DNA of 64,000 nt from Naasia lichenicola (GTDB lineage Bacteria; Actinomycetota; Actinomycetes; Actinomycetales; Microbacteriaceae), in the NCBI RefSeq assembly GCF_004801885.1, contig NZ_SSSM01000006.1, positions 124,001 through 188,000 of the forward strand. The letters are read 5' to 3'. Below the pieces are notes generated by a model. The model saw nothing but the letters and a program-made list of their open reading frames with translations. It was not told the DNA's origin and ran no database searches. How positions within the stretch are numbered: position 1 is the first letter of the stretch; every line of letters starts with the position of its first letter. Below are positions 8,326 through 16,953 of this stretch, piece by piece. Position numbers and translations under genes: made by a program.

Positions 8326-9363
8326 CTATCCGGGAGTGAGCTGCGCGAGGATCGGGCGGTGGTCGCTGCCTGCGCCGTCCTGATCCTGGATGACCCGGAA
8401 CCCGGTGACCCTCCAGTCGGGCGTCATGAGCACATGATCGATGGGTGTGCCGAGCAGCGGCGGGATGGACGTGGGCCAGCTGCCGACAGCCGCATTGCCG
8501 GATTGCGCCGCCGCATCGCGACAGTGGCCCAGCACCGTGTCCGAGGCGAGGACCGTGCCGTCGTCGGCGACGACATCCGCGTCGAAGCCCGTGAAGTGGT
8601 CGAGGGTGGAGTTGAAGTCACCGGCGATGATCGCGTCGGCGCCTCCGCACTGCGAGGCGATCCAGGCGAGATCGGACCTCCAGTCCGCGAAGTTGCCGCT
8701 GGTCGGCGCCACGGCGTGCACGGCGACGATCAGCGGCCCGCCGCTCGTCGGGACGGCCACCACGCTCGGCAGCACCGCGGTGTTCGAGGAGTTGTCGCTG
8801 ATCACGTACGAGCCGAGATTCTGGCTGATCAGCAGCGAGGTCGAGCGAGCCTTCGACACCTGATCGAAGGCGATCGTGTACGCGATCAGGGGGTTGCCCG
8901 CCGCCTGCGCTCGTCGGGCGACCTCGTCCGCCGTCGCCTTCGTCGTCTCGGGCAGCGTGACGATGTCGGGGGAGGTGCGCAGCACGAGGTCGGCGATCGC
9001 ATCCACCCCTGGCGCATCGCCGAGCGTGTTCCAGCTCAGCACGGTGACGTCGCTCTCGGTCGCGGTCTGGAACCCGGCGCTGCCGAATCCGCGCGTGGCG
9101 AGCACCGCGGTGTTCAGCGCGCCGAAGACGAGGAGCATCACGGCGAGGCTGGCCAGGAACCGGCGCCCGGCCCGGATCAGCAGGGCCAGCACGGTGGAGA
9201 GGACCGCCGCGACCACCGCCACGACGATGCAGACGGCACGCAGCGAGACGAGCTGCGCGACGCCGAAGGTGCGCTGCAGGCCGAAGAACTGCGGCCAGAG
9301 CAGCACGAAGAGCAGGCCGGCGACCGCGAGGACCACGAGGGCGGCGAACGCACGGCGGAACAC
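8326..9363 (-). CDS. Membrane-anchored endonuclease/exonuclease/phosphatase family protein
   Basis: 345 residues from GTG 9363. A longer frame runs to 9663 but is Arg/Pro-rich and would overlap the divergent PHP gene; TACTGT six bases before GTG 9363 supports this start. Three N-terminal membrane helices (from VFRRAFAALVVLAVAG) precede a DNase I-like domain with SWNTLGD, LPETTKA, AGDFNSTLDH and GSDHRPI, the metal and catalytic His/Asp motifs. The active site probably faces outward. The substrate could be nucleic acid, phospholipid or phosphodiester. Confidence 0.85.
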   Translation of the reverse strand: MFRRAFAALVVLAVAGLLFVLLWPQFFGLQRTFGVAQLVSLRAVCIVVAVVAAVLSTVLALLIRAGRRFLASLAVMLLVFGALNTAVLATRGFGSAGFQTATESDVTVLSWNTLGDAPGVDAIADLVLRTSPDIVTLPETTKATADEVARRAQAAGNPLIAYTIAFDQVSKARSTSLLISQNLGSYVISDNSSNTAVLPSVVAVPTSGGPLIVAVHAVAPTSGNFADWRSDLAWIASQCGGADAIIAGDFNSTLDHFTGFDADVVADDGTVLASDTVLGHCRDAAAQSGNAAVGSWPTSIPPLLGTPIDHVLMTPDWRVTGFRVIQDQDGAGSDHRPILAQLTPG

Positions 9364-9369
9364 GCGAGA

Positions 9370-9375
9370 ACAGTA
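9370..9375 (-). promoter_or_regulatory. -10 box of EEP-family gene
   Basis: TACTGT ends 6 nt before GTG 9363 and decides that start. Confidence 0.5.
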
Positions 9376-9525
9376 ACCGAGCCGCGGGCTCGGTTCCCGA
9401 GGGCGCGCAGTCGTCGGCCGGCTCGGGCGCGGAGGATGCAGCGGAGACCGGGCGGCCGAGTGCGCCCGACGTGCCCGTGCATCGGTGATCCAACGGCCTG
9501 CGACGAGGCGCAACCGGGAACGACG

Positions 9526-9531
9526 TAGCAT
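9526..9531 (+). promoter_or_regulatory. -10 box of PHP gene
   Basis: TAGCAT ends 6 nt before ATG 9538. Confidence 0.5.
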
Positions 9532-9537
9532 GAGCGG

Positions 9538-10410
9538 ATGCGCGTGCCAGGCCCCATCGACCTGCACACGCACTCTTCGGTCTCCGACGGCACCGAGACG
9601 CCGGCGGAGCTGATCGCAGCGGCCGCCGCTGCGGGCATCGGCACCGTCGCGCTCACCGATCATGACTCGACCGCCGGCTGGGCCGAGGCCTCAGAAGCGG
9701 CAGAGCGAACAGGCGTCGGCCTGCTCCCTGGCATGGAGCTCAGCACCCGCCGCGGCTGGGCGAGCATCCACATGCTCGGCTACCTCTTCGATCCGGCGGA
9801 CGAGGCGCTGCTGGCCGAGACCACGCGCATCCGCACCGATCGCCTCTCCCGAGCCGAGACCATGGTCGATCGGATCGCCCAGGACTACGAGCTCGAGTGG
9901 GCCGATGTGGTCGCTCAGACCACACCCGGCGCGACGGTCGGCCGTCCGCACATCGCCGATGCGCTGGTCGCGCGCGGGCACTCGCGAGATCGCGGCGAGG
10001 CCTTCGCGACGATCCTGCACTGGCGCGCGGGCTACTACGAGCCGCATTATGCGCCGGAGCCCCTGGAAGGCGTGCGGCTGATCCGCGCGGCCGGGGGAGT
10101 CCCCGTCATCGCGCACCCCGCCGTCAGCCGGGACAGGCTCCCGCCCGTCGACTACCTCGCCGAGCTCGTCGACGCAGGGCTCTTCGGCGTCGAGGCGCGG
10201 CACCGCGACAACAGTCCCGACGGCGTCCGTGAGCTGCTGCGGTTGGCTGACCACTTCGGGCTGCAGATCACGGGGTCGAGCGACTATCACGGCACCGGCA
10301 AGCACAACCGGCTCGGGGAGAACACCACCGATCCGGAGGTCGCGGAGATGATCATCGCCGAGGCCACCGGCTGGAAGCCCGTCCTGCCCGAGCAGTCCAC
10401 GCGCACCTGA
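9538..10410 (+). CDS. PHP-domain phosphoesterase (RNase AM / TrpH-like)
   Basis: 290 residues. Metal-binding PHP motifs are all present: DLHTHSSVSDGT, ALTDHDST, PGMELST, IAHPA and GSSDYHG. The RNase AM/TrpH branch hydrolyses 3',5'-nucleotide bisphosphates and trims 5' ends of short RNAs; that activity is inferred from the single-domain layout and length. It is divergent from the EEP protein and convergent with the DEAD-box helicase, with a dispersed palindrome between. Confidence 0.88.
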   Translation: MRVPGPIDLHTHSSVSDGTETPAELIAAAAAAGIGTVALTDHDSTAGWAEASEAAERTGVGLLPGMELSTRRGWASIHMLGYLFDPADEALLAETTRIRTDRLSRAETMVDRIAQDYELEWADVVAQTTPGATVGRPHIADALVARGHSRDRGEAFATILHWRAGYYEPHYAPEPLEGVRLIRAAGGVPVIAHPAVSRDRLPPVDYLAELVDAGLFGVEARHRDNSPDGVRELLRLADHFGLQITGSSDYHGTGKHNRLGENTTDPEVAEMIIAEATGWKPVLPEQSTRT

Positions 10411-10415
10411 ACGAT

Positions 10416-10471
10416 GAACTGCCCAGTTCTGCCGCCTGGAGGTGTCTCCGAGCGGCAGAACTGGGCAGTTC
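10416..10471. repeat. Dispersed palindrome family member 2
   Basis: Perfect 20-bp arms GAACTGCCCAGTTCTGCCGC (10416-10435) and complement (10452-10471). The loop holds a further GGAG/CTCC stem. It fills the 73-bp gap between two convergent genes, starting 5 bp after one stop and ending 12 bp before the other, so it probably terminates both. Confidence 0.92.
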
Positions 10472-10483
10472 GAGGTATCGCTG

Positions 10484-12061
10484 CTACGCGGTAGGGGTGG
10501 TGCGGGGACCGCGGCGGCGCCGACGGCGCTGGCGCGGGGCGCCGCTGCCGTCGTGGGTACCGGAGCCCGGAGCGTGTTCGGCGTGCGCGTCGACAGCCGC
10601 CGTGCTCGCGGGAGCGGACTGCGAGGTCGAACCGGCATGGTTCGTCGAGCCGCCAGCCGATCCGCCGCTCGATCCGCCGGAACCACCCGATCCGCCGCGT
10701 CCGCGACGACGGGGGCCGCGCGAGGAGCGGTCGGCGGCTGCATCGGCGCCGGATCCCGCCGAACCCGCGTCGCCGTCTGAGCCGTCGTCGTGCATGTGCT
10801 CACGGACGGCCTGCTGGACGGGGGGCGGGGGAGCGATCCGCCCGCGTGCGCCTGCGGGGATGTTCAGATCGGTGAAGAGGTGCGGCGACGAGGAGTAGGT
10901 CTCGGTCGGCTCGGGCTGCCCGAAGTCGAGCCCGCGGTTGATGAGCGCCCACTTGTGCAGGTCGTCCCAGTCGACGAACGTCACGGCGATGCCGGTCTTG
11001 CCCGCGCGGCCGGTGCGGCCAGCGCGGTGCAGGTAGGTGTCGGGGTCATCCGGGATCGTGTGGTTGATGACGTGCGTCACATCGTCGACATCGATTCCGC
11101 GCGCGGCGACGTCGGTGGCGATGAGGACGTCCTTCTTGCCTGCCTTGAACGCGGCCATGGCGCGCTCGCGCTGCTCCTGGCTGAGGTCTCCGTGCACGGC
11201 GGCGGTGTTGAAGCCGCGATCGCCGAGCTCCTCGACCAGCTTGGCCGCCGCCCGCTTGGTGCGGGTGAAGATGACGGTCTTGCCGCGGCCCTCGGCCTGG
11301 AGGATGCGGGCGACGACCTCGTCCTTGTCGAGCGAGTGCGCGCGGTAGATGAGGTGCTTGATGTTGGCCTGGGTCAGGCCCTCGTCGGGATCGGTGGCGC
11401 GGATGTGCACGGGACGGTTCATGAACCGGCGGGCGAGCGCCACGATCGGGCCCGGCATCGTGGCGGAGAACAGCATGGTGTGCCGAGTCGGCGGGGTCTG
11501 CGCGAAGAGCTTCTCGATGTCGCTGAGGAAGCCGAGGTCGAGCATCTTGTCGGCCTCGTCGAGCACCATCTCGCGAACCTCCTTGAGGTTCAGCAGGCGC
11601 TGGCCGGCGAGGTCGAGCAGGCGGCCGGGGGTGCCGACGACGATCTGGGCACCCGCCTTGATCTGCTCGATCTGACCCTCGTACGCCTTGCCGCCGTAGA
11701 TCGACACGATCTTGGTGCCGCGGTTGGCGACGGCGTCCTCGAGGTCCTGGGTCACCTGGACGCAGAGCTCGCGGGTCGGCACGACCACGAGGGCCTGCAC
11801 GCCGGGGCCGGGCTCGAGGCCCAGCCGCTGGATGATCGGGAGGCCGAAGCCGAAGGTCTTGCCGGTACCGGTCTTGGCCTGGCCGATGATGTCCTGACCC
11901 GAGAGGGCGAGGGGGATCACCTGCTGCTGGATCGGGAAAGGCTCGAGGATGTTCTTGCTTGCGAGGGCGTCGACGATATCGGTGTCGACCCCGAGTTCAC
12001 GGAAAGTCACGGAGGTTTGAGCGCCTGTCTGATAGTCGCGCCCTCTGAGACTGGGGCGCAT
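10484..12061 (-). CDS. DEAD-box ATP-dependent RNA helicase
   Basis: 525 residues from ATG 12061, which has GGAAGGGA directly upstream; GTG at the codon before TFRELG (about 12010) is an alternative start. All helicase motifs are present: Q motif FPIQ, AKTGTGKT, PTRELCVQ, TPGRLLDL, LDEADKM, FSATMP, ATDVAARGID, HRAGRTGRAG. After residue about 420 comes a Gly/Ser/Arg-rich disordered tail ending in a basic RQRRRRRRGPR patch, typical of RhlE-like RNA-remodelling enzymes acting in ribosome assembly or mRNA decay. A TAGACT -10 at 12094-12099 would give a short leader. Confidence 0.93.
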   Translation of the reverse strand: MRPSLRGRDYQTGAQTSVTFRELGVDTDIVDALASKNILEPFPIQQQVIPLALSGQDIIGQAKTGTGKTFGFGLPIIQRLGLEPGPGVQALVVVPTRELCVQVTQDLEDAVANRGTKIVSIYGGKAYEGQIEQIKAGAQIVVGTPGRLLDLAGQRLLNLKEVREMVLDEADKMLDLGFLSDIEKLFAQTPPTRHTMLFSATMPGPIVALARRFMNRPVHIRATDPDEGLTQANIKHLIYRAHSLDKDEVVARILQAEGRGKTVIFTRTKRAAAKLVEELGDRGFNTAAVHGDLSQEQRERAMAAFKAGKKDVLIATDVAARGIDVDDVTHVINHTIPDDPDTYLHRAGRTGRAGKTGIAVTFVDWDDLHKWALINRGLDFGQPEPTETYSSSPHLFTDLNIPAGARGRIAPPPPVQQAVREHMHDDGSDGDAGSAGSGADAAADRSSRGPRRRGRGGSGGSGGSSGGSAGGSTNHAGSTSQSAPASTAAVDAHAEHAPGSGTHDGSGAPRQRRRRRRGPRTTPTA

Positions 12062-12093
12062 TCCCTTCCGGATAGAGCACGGAAGTCCCCAGC

Positions 12094-12099
12094 AGTCTA
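12094..12099 (-). promoter_or_regulatory. -10 box of DEAD-box helicase
   Basis: TAGACT on the minus strand, giving a leader of roughly 25 nt that contains the Shine-Dalgarno. Confidence 0.4.
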
Positions 12100-12165
12100 A
12101 CGGCTGGGGCTGACGATGAGGCCCGCTCAGATGCCGTTCGTCAGGAGCGGACGCGCCGCGCACCC

Positions 12166-12171
12166 TAAACT
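12166..12171 (+). promoter_or_regulatory. -10 box of ferritin-like gene
   Basis: TAAACT ends 6 nt before GTG 12178. Confidence 0.5.
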
Positions 12172-12177
12172 CGACGT

Positions 12178-12888
12178 GTGATCGCGTGGTTCGGACGGCA
12201 CGGCGACGGAGCCGAGCATCGCCCCAGAGGGCGCGGCCGCGAACCGCAGCGCGTCGAGCGCGTCGGCCTCGACGATCTGACGCCCGATCCGATCGCTGTG
12301 CTCGGGCAGGCCGCCTACCTCCAGCTGGGGCACTTCGAGGCGCTCTCACGCGCCGCATCCACCGCCCCGACCCTCGAGGCGAAGGGCAGCCTCTCGGCGG
12401 CCGCCGGCAAGGTGCTGGCCAAGCACTCGGCCATCATCGCGGAGCTCGACTCCCGTGGAGCCGACTCGTCGGCCGCCATGTCCGTCCACACCGCAGCGAT
12501 CGACAGGTACTTCGAGATGGTGCAGGGCGCCGACTGGTACGAGGACCTCGCCAGCATCTACTTCACCAGCGGCCTGCTCGACGACTTCTTCGGCCGCATC
12601 ACCGGGAACCTCGACGGCGGCGCCAAGATCAGCGCCAGCATCTCGTCGGACGCGGGCTCCGAGGACATCGTCCAGCTGCTCGCCGACGGCATGTCGAAGG
12701 ATCCGCGACTCGCCTCGCGACTGGCGGTCTGGGGACGCAGACTGGTCGGCGACACCCTGCTGATGGCGCGGTCGGCGCTGCCGCACCCGGTCAACCCGCC
12801 CGCCGGCGAGGCCAGGATCGAGCCGGTGCTCACCGAGCTGATGGCGGATCACACCCGCCGGATGGATCGGCTCGGGCTCACCGCCTAG
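12178..12888 (+). CDS. Ferritin-like-fold protein
   Basis: 236 residues. After a basic stretch of about 30 residues the protein is all-helical, with spaced acidic/His residues (LGHFEALSRAAS, LAKHSAIIAELDSR, SVHTAAIDRYFEMVQGADWYE, DHTRRMDRL) resembling the ferritin-like/MiaE-like four-helix bundle often annotated beside DEAD-box helicases in actinobacteria. Whether it binds a di-iron centre cannot be settled by eye. It starts at GTG just after a -10 box. Confidence 0.75.
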   Translation: MIAWFGRHGDGAEHRPRGRGREPQRVERVGLDDLTPDPIAVLGQAAYLQLGHFEALSRAASTAPTLEAKGSLSAAAGKVLAKHSAIIAELDSRGADSSAAMSVHTAAIDRYFEMVQGADWYEDLASIYFTSGLLDDFFGRITGNLDGGAKISASISSDAGSEDIVQLLADGMSKDPRLASRLAVWGRRLVGDTLLMARSALPHPVNPPAGEARIEPVLTELMADHTRRMDRLGLTA

Positions 12889-12895
12889 CTCCTGT

Positions 12896-13027
12896 CACGG
12901 ATCCGGAGATCTCTCGCCGATCCGGAGGTGACCCCATGCACAGCGCTGATCGGTCCTGACGCACCGCCGATGACCCCCGATCGACGCACGCTTCCGGATC
13001 CGTGCAACTTCTCCGGATCCGTGCAAC
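12896..13027. repeat. Inverted and tandem repeats (CGGATCCG core)
   Basis: CACGGATCCGGAGA (12896-12909) is the exact complement of 13010-13023. In addition TTCCGGATCCGTGCAAC and CTCCGGATCCGTGCAAC stand in tandem at about 12992-13008 and 13011-13027. They fill the convergent gap after the ferritin-like gene. Confidence 0.75.
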
Positions 13028-13034
13028 GCTGGAA

Positions 13035-13331
13035 TCAGACGGCTCGCGAGCTCAGCTCTGCGAAGCGCTCGTCGTCGTGGCGCACTCGACTCCGGCTCAC
13101 CAGGATGCAGGAGACGACAGTGCCCACGATCGTCGCGGCTGCGGTGATCAGCCAGATCACGGGCTCGTCGTAGGCGAGGCCGACCCAGGTGAGCGCCACC
13201 CAGATCACCGAGGCGAGAACGCCTCCGACGGCGGGGATCAGCGCCGCGCCCTTCGCGGTGCGCTGGGGGAGCGCGTAGTACGCGATCACGCCGACAAGCA
13301 GGCCGCCGAGTGCGACGAACAGCAGTTCCAT
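13035..13331 (-). CDS. Small three-helix membrane protein, unknown function
   Basis: 98 residues: three hydrophobic segments (LLFVALGGLLVGVIAYYAL, LIPAVGGVLASVIWVALTW, VIWLITAAATIVGTVVSCIL) and a charged tail. It lies just downstream of DUF3107 on the same strand with a 27-bp gap, so it may be co-transcribed. No family recognised beyond small actinobacterial integral membrane proteins. Confidence 0.7.
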   Translation of the reverse strand: MELLFVALGGLLVGVIAYYALPQRTAKGAALIPAVGGVLASVIWVALTWVGLAYDEPVIWLITAAATIVGTVVSCILVSRSRVRHDDERFAELSSRAV

Positions 13332-13358
13332 GCCCGGAGTCCGAGTGCTCGGCTGGGC

Positions 13359-13583
13359 TCAGGCCACGAAGCCGACGCGACGCGTCTTCTCGCTGCCGAC
13401 CTCGATGAACGCGAAGGTGGCGGTGGGGACGATGTAGACCTTGCCGGCGTCGTCGGTCAGCTTGATGAAGGGAGCGGCTCCGGACAAGGCGTCGGAGACG
13501 GCCTGCTCGATCTCGGTCGCGGTCGAGGCCGTCTCGAAGCTGAGCTCGCGTGCGCTGTTCTGGATGCCGATGCGGATTTCCAA
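13359..13583 (-). CDS. DUF3107 family protein (TTG start)
   Basis: 74 residues beginning (M)EIRIGIQNSARELSFET and ending TRRVGFVA, matching DUF3107 (TB9.4-like in mycobacteria, from memory). The ORF is open to 14102, but the family N-terminus coincides with TTG at 13581-13583, preceded by GAAGG eight bases upstream; the extension would overlap adnA. Function unknown. It is divergent from the adnAB genes. Confidence 0.85.
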   Translation of the reverse strand: MEIRIGIQNSARELSFETASTATEIEQAVSDALSGAAPFIKLTDDAGKVYIVPTATFAFIEVGSEKTRRVGFVA

Positions 13584-13796
13584 CGGGGTGCCCTTCGTCG
13601 TAGCGGAGCCGGAGGCGGACAGACGCCGCTCCTCGACTTCGACGCCCAGACTACGACACCCGCATTCGCCCTCCGGCGGCCTTTCGCTCACGGCAGATCC
13701 CGCATCGCCTGGGCGGGCGGACGTCGCTCGCGCGCATCTGCGATCGGATCCGAGCCGCTTTCGGCGACTCGCCGACCGGGTGTCGGACGCCGGAAC

Positions 13797-13802
13797 TAGC
13801 GT
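13797..13802 (+). promoter_or_regulatory. -10 box of adnA-adnB
   Basis: TAGCGT ends 7 nt before ATG 13810. Confidence 0.5.
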
Positions 13803-13809
13803 GGTGGCG

Positions 13810-16800
13810 ATGTCCCTCGAACTGCGCCCGCCCCGCCCCGCTCTCGCGGATGCCGTGCAGCTCGATCCCTCCCAGCGTGCGGTCCTCCGACTGCCCGACG
13901 CCATGTCGGCAGCGGTCATCGGCGCTCCCGGATCGGGCAAGACCACCGCGCTCGTCGAGCTGGTCGCGCAGCACCTCCTCGAGCGGGACTGGGCATCCAC
14001 CGACCTGCTCGTGCTCGCGGCGTCCCGGCAGTCGGCGACCGCTCTGCGCGATCGCCTCGGTCTGCGGGTAGGCATCCCCACCACCGGCCCTCTCGCGCGC
14101 ACGATCGTCTCGGCCGCCTACTCCATCGCCCGATCCGAGGCGCTGCGGATGGGACGGGAAGCACCTCGCCTGCTGACTGGAGGCGAACAGGACGCCATCG
14201 TGGCCGACCTCCTCGAGGGCAACGAAGCAGACGGCACGGGTCCGGTCTGGCCGCCGACGCTCCCCGCCGAGGTGCGCGCGCTGCCTGCCTTCCGTACCGA
14301 GCTGCGCGAGCTGATCGGCCGCACCACCGAGCTGGCGATGACGACCCCCGAGCTCGCACGCCTGGGTCGCGCCCACGATCATCCGGAATGGGTCGCCGCT
14401 GCCGAGTTCGTCGCCCAGTACCAGGATGTGCTCGACCAGGCCCGCGAGACCTCCCTCGACTCCGCCGATCTGCTCGCCGAGGCGACTGCCGCCATACTCG
14501 CCGGCCACGAGTCGTCCATCCCGCGCCTGGTGGTGGTCGACGACGGCCACGAGCTGACGAGCGCCGGCGTCGGTCTGCTGCGTGCATGGGCCTCGCGCGG
14601 CGCGCGGGTGATCGTGTTCGGCGACCCCGACGTCTCCAGCACCGGGTTCCGGGGTGCTCAGCCCGGCTTCCTCTCCGACCTGGGGGAGCATCTCGGACTC
14701 GGAGACCTGCCGACCCTCGTGCTGCGTCAGGTGCATCGCCACGACGCCACCCTGCGCAGCCTCGTCCAGGAGACCACCCGGCTGATCGGGTCGGTCGGTC
14801 TCGTCGCGCATCGCGAGGCGTCCAGCGTGCCGGTGGGCGGTGTCGCGGGCGCCTCGGCTGCCGTCGCGCCGTCGGTGCCGGCGTCCGATTCGGTGCAGCG
14901 GATCAGCGCGGGGACAGGGGCTGATGAAGTCCGCCAGATCGCCCGGCTCCTGCGCGAGCAGCACGTCCTGCAGGGCGTGCCGTGGCACCGGATGGCGGTG
15001 GTCGTGCGGTCGGGGCGCTCGATCCCGACCATCACCCGCGGGCTCGCCGTCCACGAGGTGCCGAGCCGCGCGTCGCTCGCGAGCAGGCCCCTTCGGGAGC
15101 AGTGGGCACCCCGGCACCTGATGACCCTGGTGGCCGTCGGAAGCGGCCTGCTCCCCGCCACCGCAGAGCGCCTCACCGAGCTGCTGCTCGGTCCGTTCGG
15201 CGGACTGGACGGCGTCTCGCTGCGCAGGCTCCGTCTCGCGCTCCGTCACGTCGAACTCGCGGACGGCGGCAGCCGATCCGCCGACGCGCTGCTCGAAGAG
15301 GCGATGGCGACCGAAGACGGCTTCGCCGGGCTCGACCTCGCGGCCGCCCGGTCCGCCGGCCGGCTGGCGGGTTCGATCGCGCGGCTGCGCGCCGCGACCG
15401 AGGCGGAGGACACGATCGAGGAGCTCCTCTGGCTCGCCTGGGATCGCAGCGGCCTCGCCCGCACCTGGGAGCAGCAGTCCCGCCGCACCGGTGTCCTCGG
15501 CGACGAGGCCGACCATCACCTCGACGGCGTGGTCGCGCTGTTCACCGCTGCGCGCAACTACGTGGAGCGCTCGCCTCATCGCACTCCGACCGAGTTCCTC
15601 GCCGAGCAGCTCGAGACCGACGTGCCCGACGACAGCCTCGCTCCGCGTTCGACCTCCGATTCGGTGATCGTCTGCACCCCGACCGCGGTCATCGGTGCGG
15701 AGTTCGACGTCGTGGTGGTCGCCGGGGTGCAGGAGGGGGTCTGGCCGAACCTCCGCCTGCGCGGATCGCTGCTGCACCCGCAGGCCCTGGTCGATGTCGC
15801 CGCCGGTCTGCCGATCATCGACCTCGACGAGCGCCGTGCCGTGCTGAACGACGAGCTGCGGATGTTCGCGCTCGCCGTCTCACGCGCCACCCGACTGCTC
15901 GTCGTGAGCGCCGTGATGAGCGCCGACGAGCAGCCGTCGGCGTTCACGCGGCTGGTCGAGAAGGCGCCGCTGCGCGTGCCTGCCCCGTACCCCCTGTCCC
16001 TGCGGGGCATGGTTGGCTCGCTCCGCCGGGAGCTGGTGGCGGATCCGACATCGCGTGCCTCATACGCGCTGGCCCGTCTCGCTCAGGAGGGCGTCGCCGG
16101 CGCCGACCCCGCCAGCTGGTATGGGCTCGAGCCGATCAGCTCCACCGCGCCGCTGGTCGATCTCGCCGCCGAAGGCGCTGTCGTGCGCGTCTCGCCCTCC
16201 CAGCTCGAGAAGTGGGAGAAGGTGCCGCTCAACTGGTTCCTCGATGCCATGGCGGCATCGCCGTCCGGGCTCGCCGCCAACCTCGGCACCGTGCTGCATT
16301 CCGCGATGGAGGAGTTCTCGCTCGATCCCGACGCCGATGTGAGCGTTCCGGCGCTCGTCGCAGCCATCGAGGAGCGCTGGAGCGAGCTCGAGTTCGAGTC
16401 GGAGTGGCTCGAGACCGCGCAGCGTGCCAAGACCCAGCGCCTGATCGAGGGCATCTCGCAGTACCTCGTGGACTTCCGCGACAGCGGCAGCGAGCTGCTC
16501 GGCGCCGAGACCCGCTTCGAGCTCGCGATCGGCGGCGCTCTGCTCTCGGGCACGATCGATCGGATCGAACGCGATCGAGAGGGCCGGGTGCAGATCGTCG
16601 ACCTGAAGACGGGTGCGACCAAGCCCGCCGCGGCCGACCTGCCCGACCACGCCCAGCTCGGCGCCTACCAGCTCGCGGCGCAGGCGGGTGTCCTCGACGT
16701 GATCCCCGCCGGTGCCGAGCAGGCGGGAGCCAAGCTGCTCTTCGTCTCGTCTCCTCAGGCCGGCCGGATGTACTGGCAGGGCGTCCAGGGCGCGTACGAC

Positions 16801-16953
16801 GACGAGGCCGTCGAGCGGTTCCGAGCGCGGATCGCGGCGGCGGCAGCAGGCATGGCGGCCGACAGCTTCCCCGGCACCGAGGTGGTGGGGGACCGTCATC
16901 CGCTCGCCGAGTACGCGAAGCGCATCCATCTGCTGGGGGAGGTCAGCTCGTGA
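13810..16953 (+). CDS. adnA: AdnA-like helicase-nuclease subunit
   Basis: 1047 residues. N-terminal UvrD-type motor with Walker A GAPGSGKTT (residues 38-46). Motif II reads VVVDDGHE instead of DEXX, a degenerate catalytic acid; motif VI reads VSRATR. The C-terminal RecB-family nuclease domain carries IVDLKTG, the D-x-K catalytic core. In mycobacterial AdnAB, which resects double-strand breaks for recombination, the AdnA motor is the weak one, and the degenerate motif fits that. ATG 13810 is chosen over upstream codons by its -10 box. It is translationally coupled to the next gene (GTGA overlap). Confidence 0.88.
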   Translation: MSLELRPPRPALADAVQLDPSQRAVLRLPDAMSAAVIGAPGSGKTTALVELVAQHLLERDWASTDLLVLAASRQSATALRDRLGLRVGIPTTGPLARTIVSAAYSIARSEALRMGREAPRLLTGGEQDAIVADLLEGNEADGTGPVWPPTLPAEVRALPAFRTELRELIGRTTELAMTTPELARLGRAHDHPEWVAAAEFVAQYQDVLDQARETSLDSADLLAEATAAILAGHESSIPRLVVVDDGHELTSAGVGLLRAWASRGARVIVFGDPDVSSTGFRGAQPGFLSDLGEHLGLGDLPTLVLRQVHRHDATLRSLVQETTRLIGSVGLVAHREASSVPVGGVAGASAAVAPSVPASDSVQRISAGTGADEVRQIARLLREQHVLQGVPWHRMAVVVRSGRSIPTITRGLAVHEVPSRASLASRPLREQWAPRHLMTLVAVGSGLLPATAERLTELLLGPFGGLDGVSLRRLRLALRHVELADGGSRSADALLEEAMATEDGFAGLDLAAARSAGRLAGSIARLRAATEAEDTIEELLWLAWDRSGLARTWEQQSRRTGVLGDEADHHLDGVVALFTAARNYVERSPHRTPTEFLAEQLETDVPDDSLAPRSTSDSVIVCTPTAVIGAEFDVVVVAGVQEGVWPNLRLRGSLLHPQALVDVAAGLPIIDLDERRAVLNDELRMFALAVSRATRLLVVSAVMSADEQPSAFTRLVEKAPLRVPAPYPLSLRGMVGSLRRELVADPTSRASYALARLAQEGVAGADPASWYGLEPISSTAPLVDLAAEGAVVRVSPSQLEKWEKVPLNWFLDAMAASPSGLAANLGTVLHSAMEEFSLDPDADVSVPALVAAIEERWSELEFESEWLETAQRAKTQRLIEGISQYLVDFRDSGSELLGAETRFELAIGGALLSGTIDRIERDREGRVQIVDLKTGATKPAAADLPDHAQLGAYQLAAQAGVLDVIPAGAEQAGAKLLFVSSPQAGRMYWQGVQGAYDDEAVERFRARIAAAAAGMAADSFPGTEVVGDRHPLAEYAKRIHLLGEVSS

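Noticed and set aside
9364-9663. Longer start of the EEP-family protein
   Set aside because: The extension is Arg/Pro-rich, overlaps the divergent PHP gene and ignores the -10 box 6 nt before GTG 9363.
12062-12358. Longer start of the DEAD-box helicase
   Set aside because: The extension overlaps the ferritin-like gene and has no family similarity; ATG 12061 has a Shine-Dalgarno.
13651-15777. 708-codon open frame antisense to adnA
   Set aside because: Compositional mirror of the helicase gene without domain motifs or a ribosome site.
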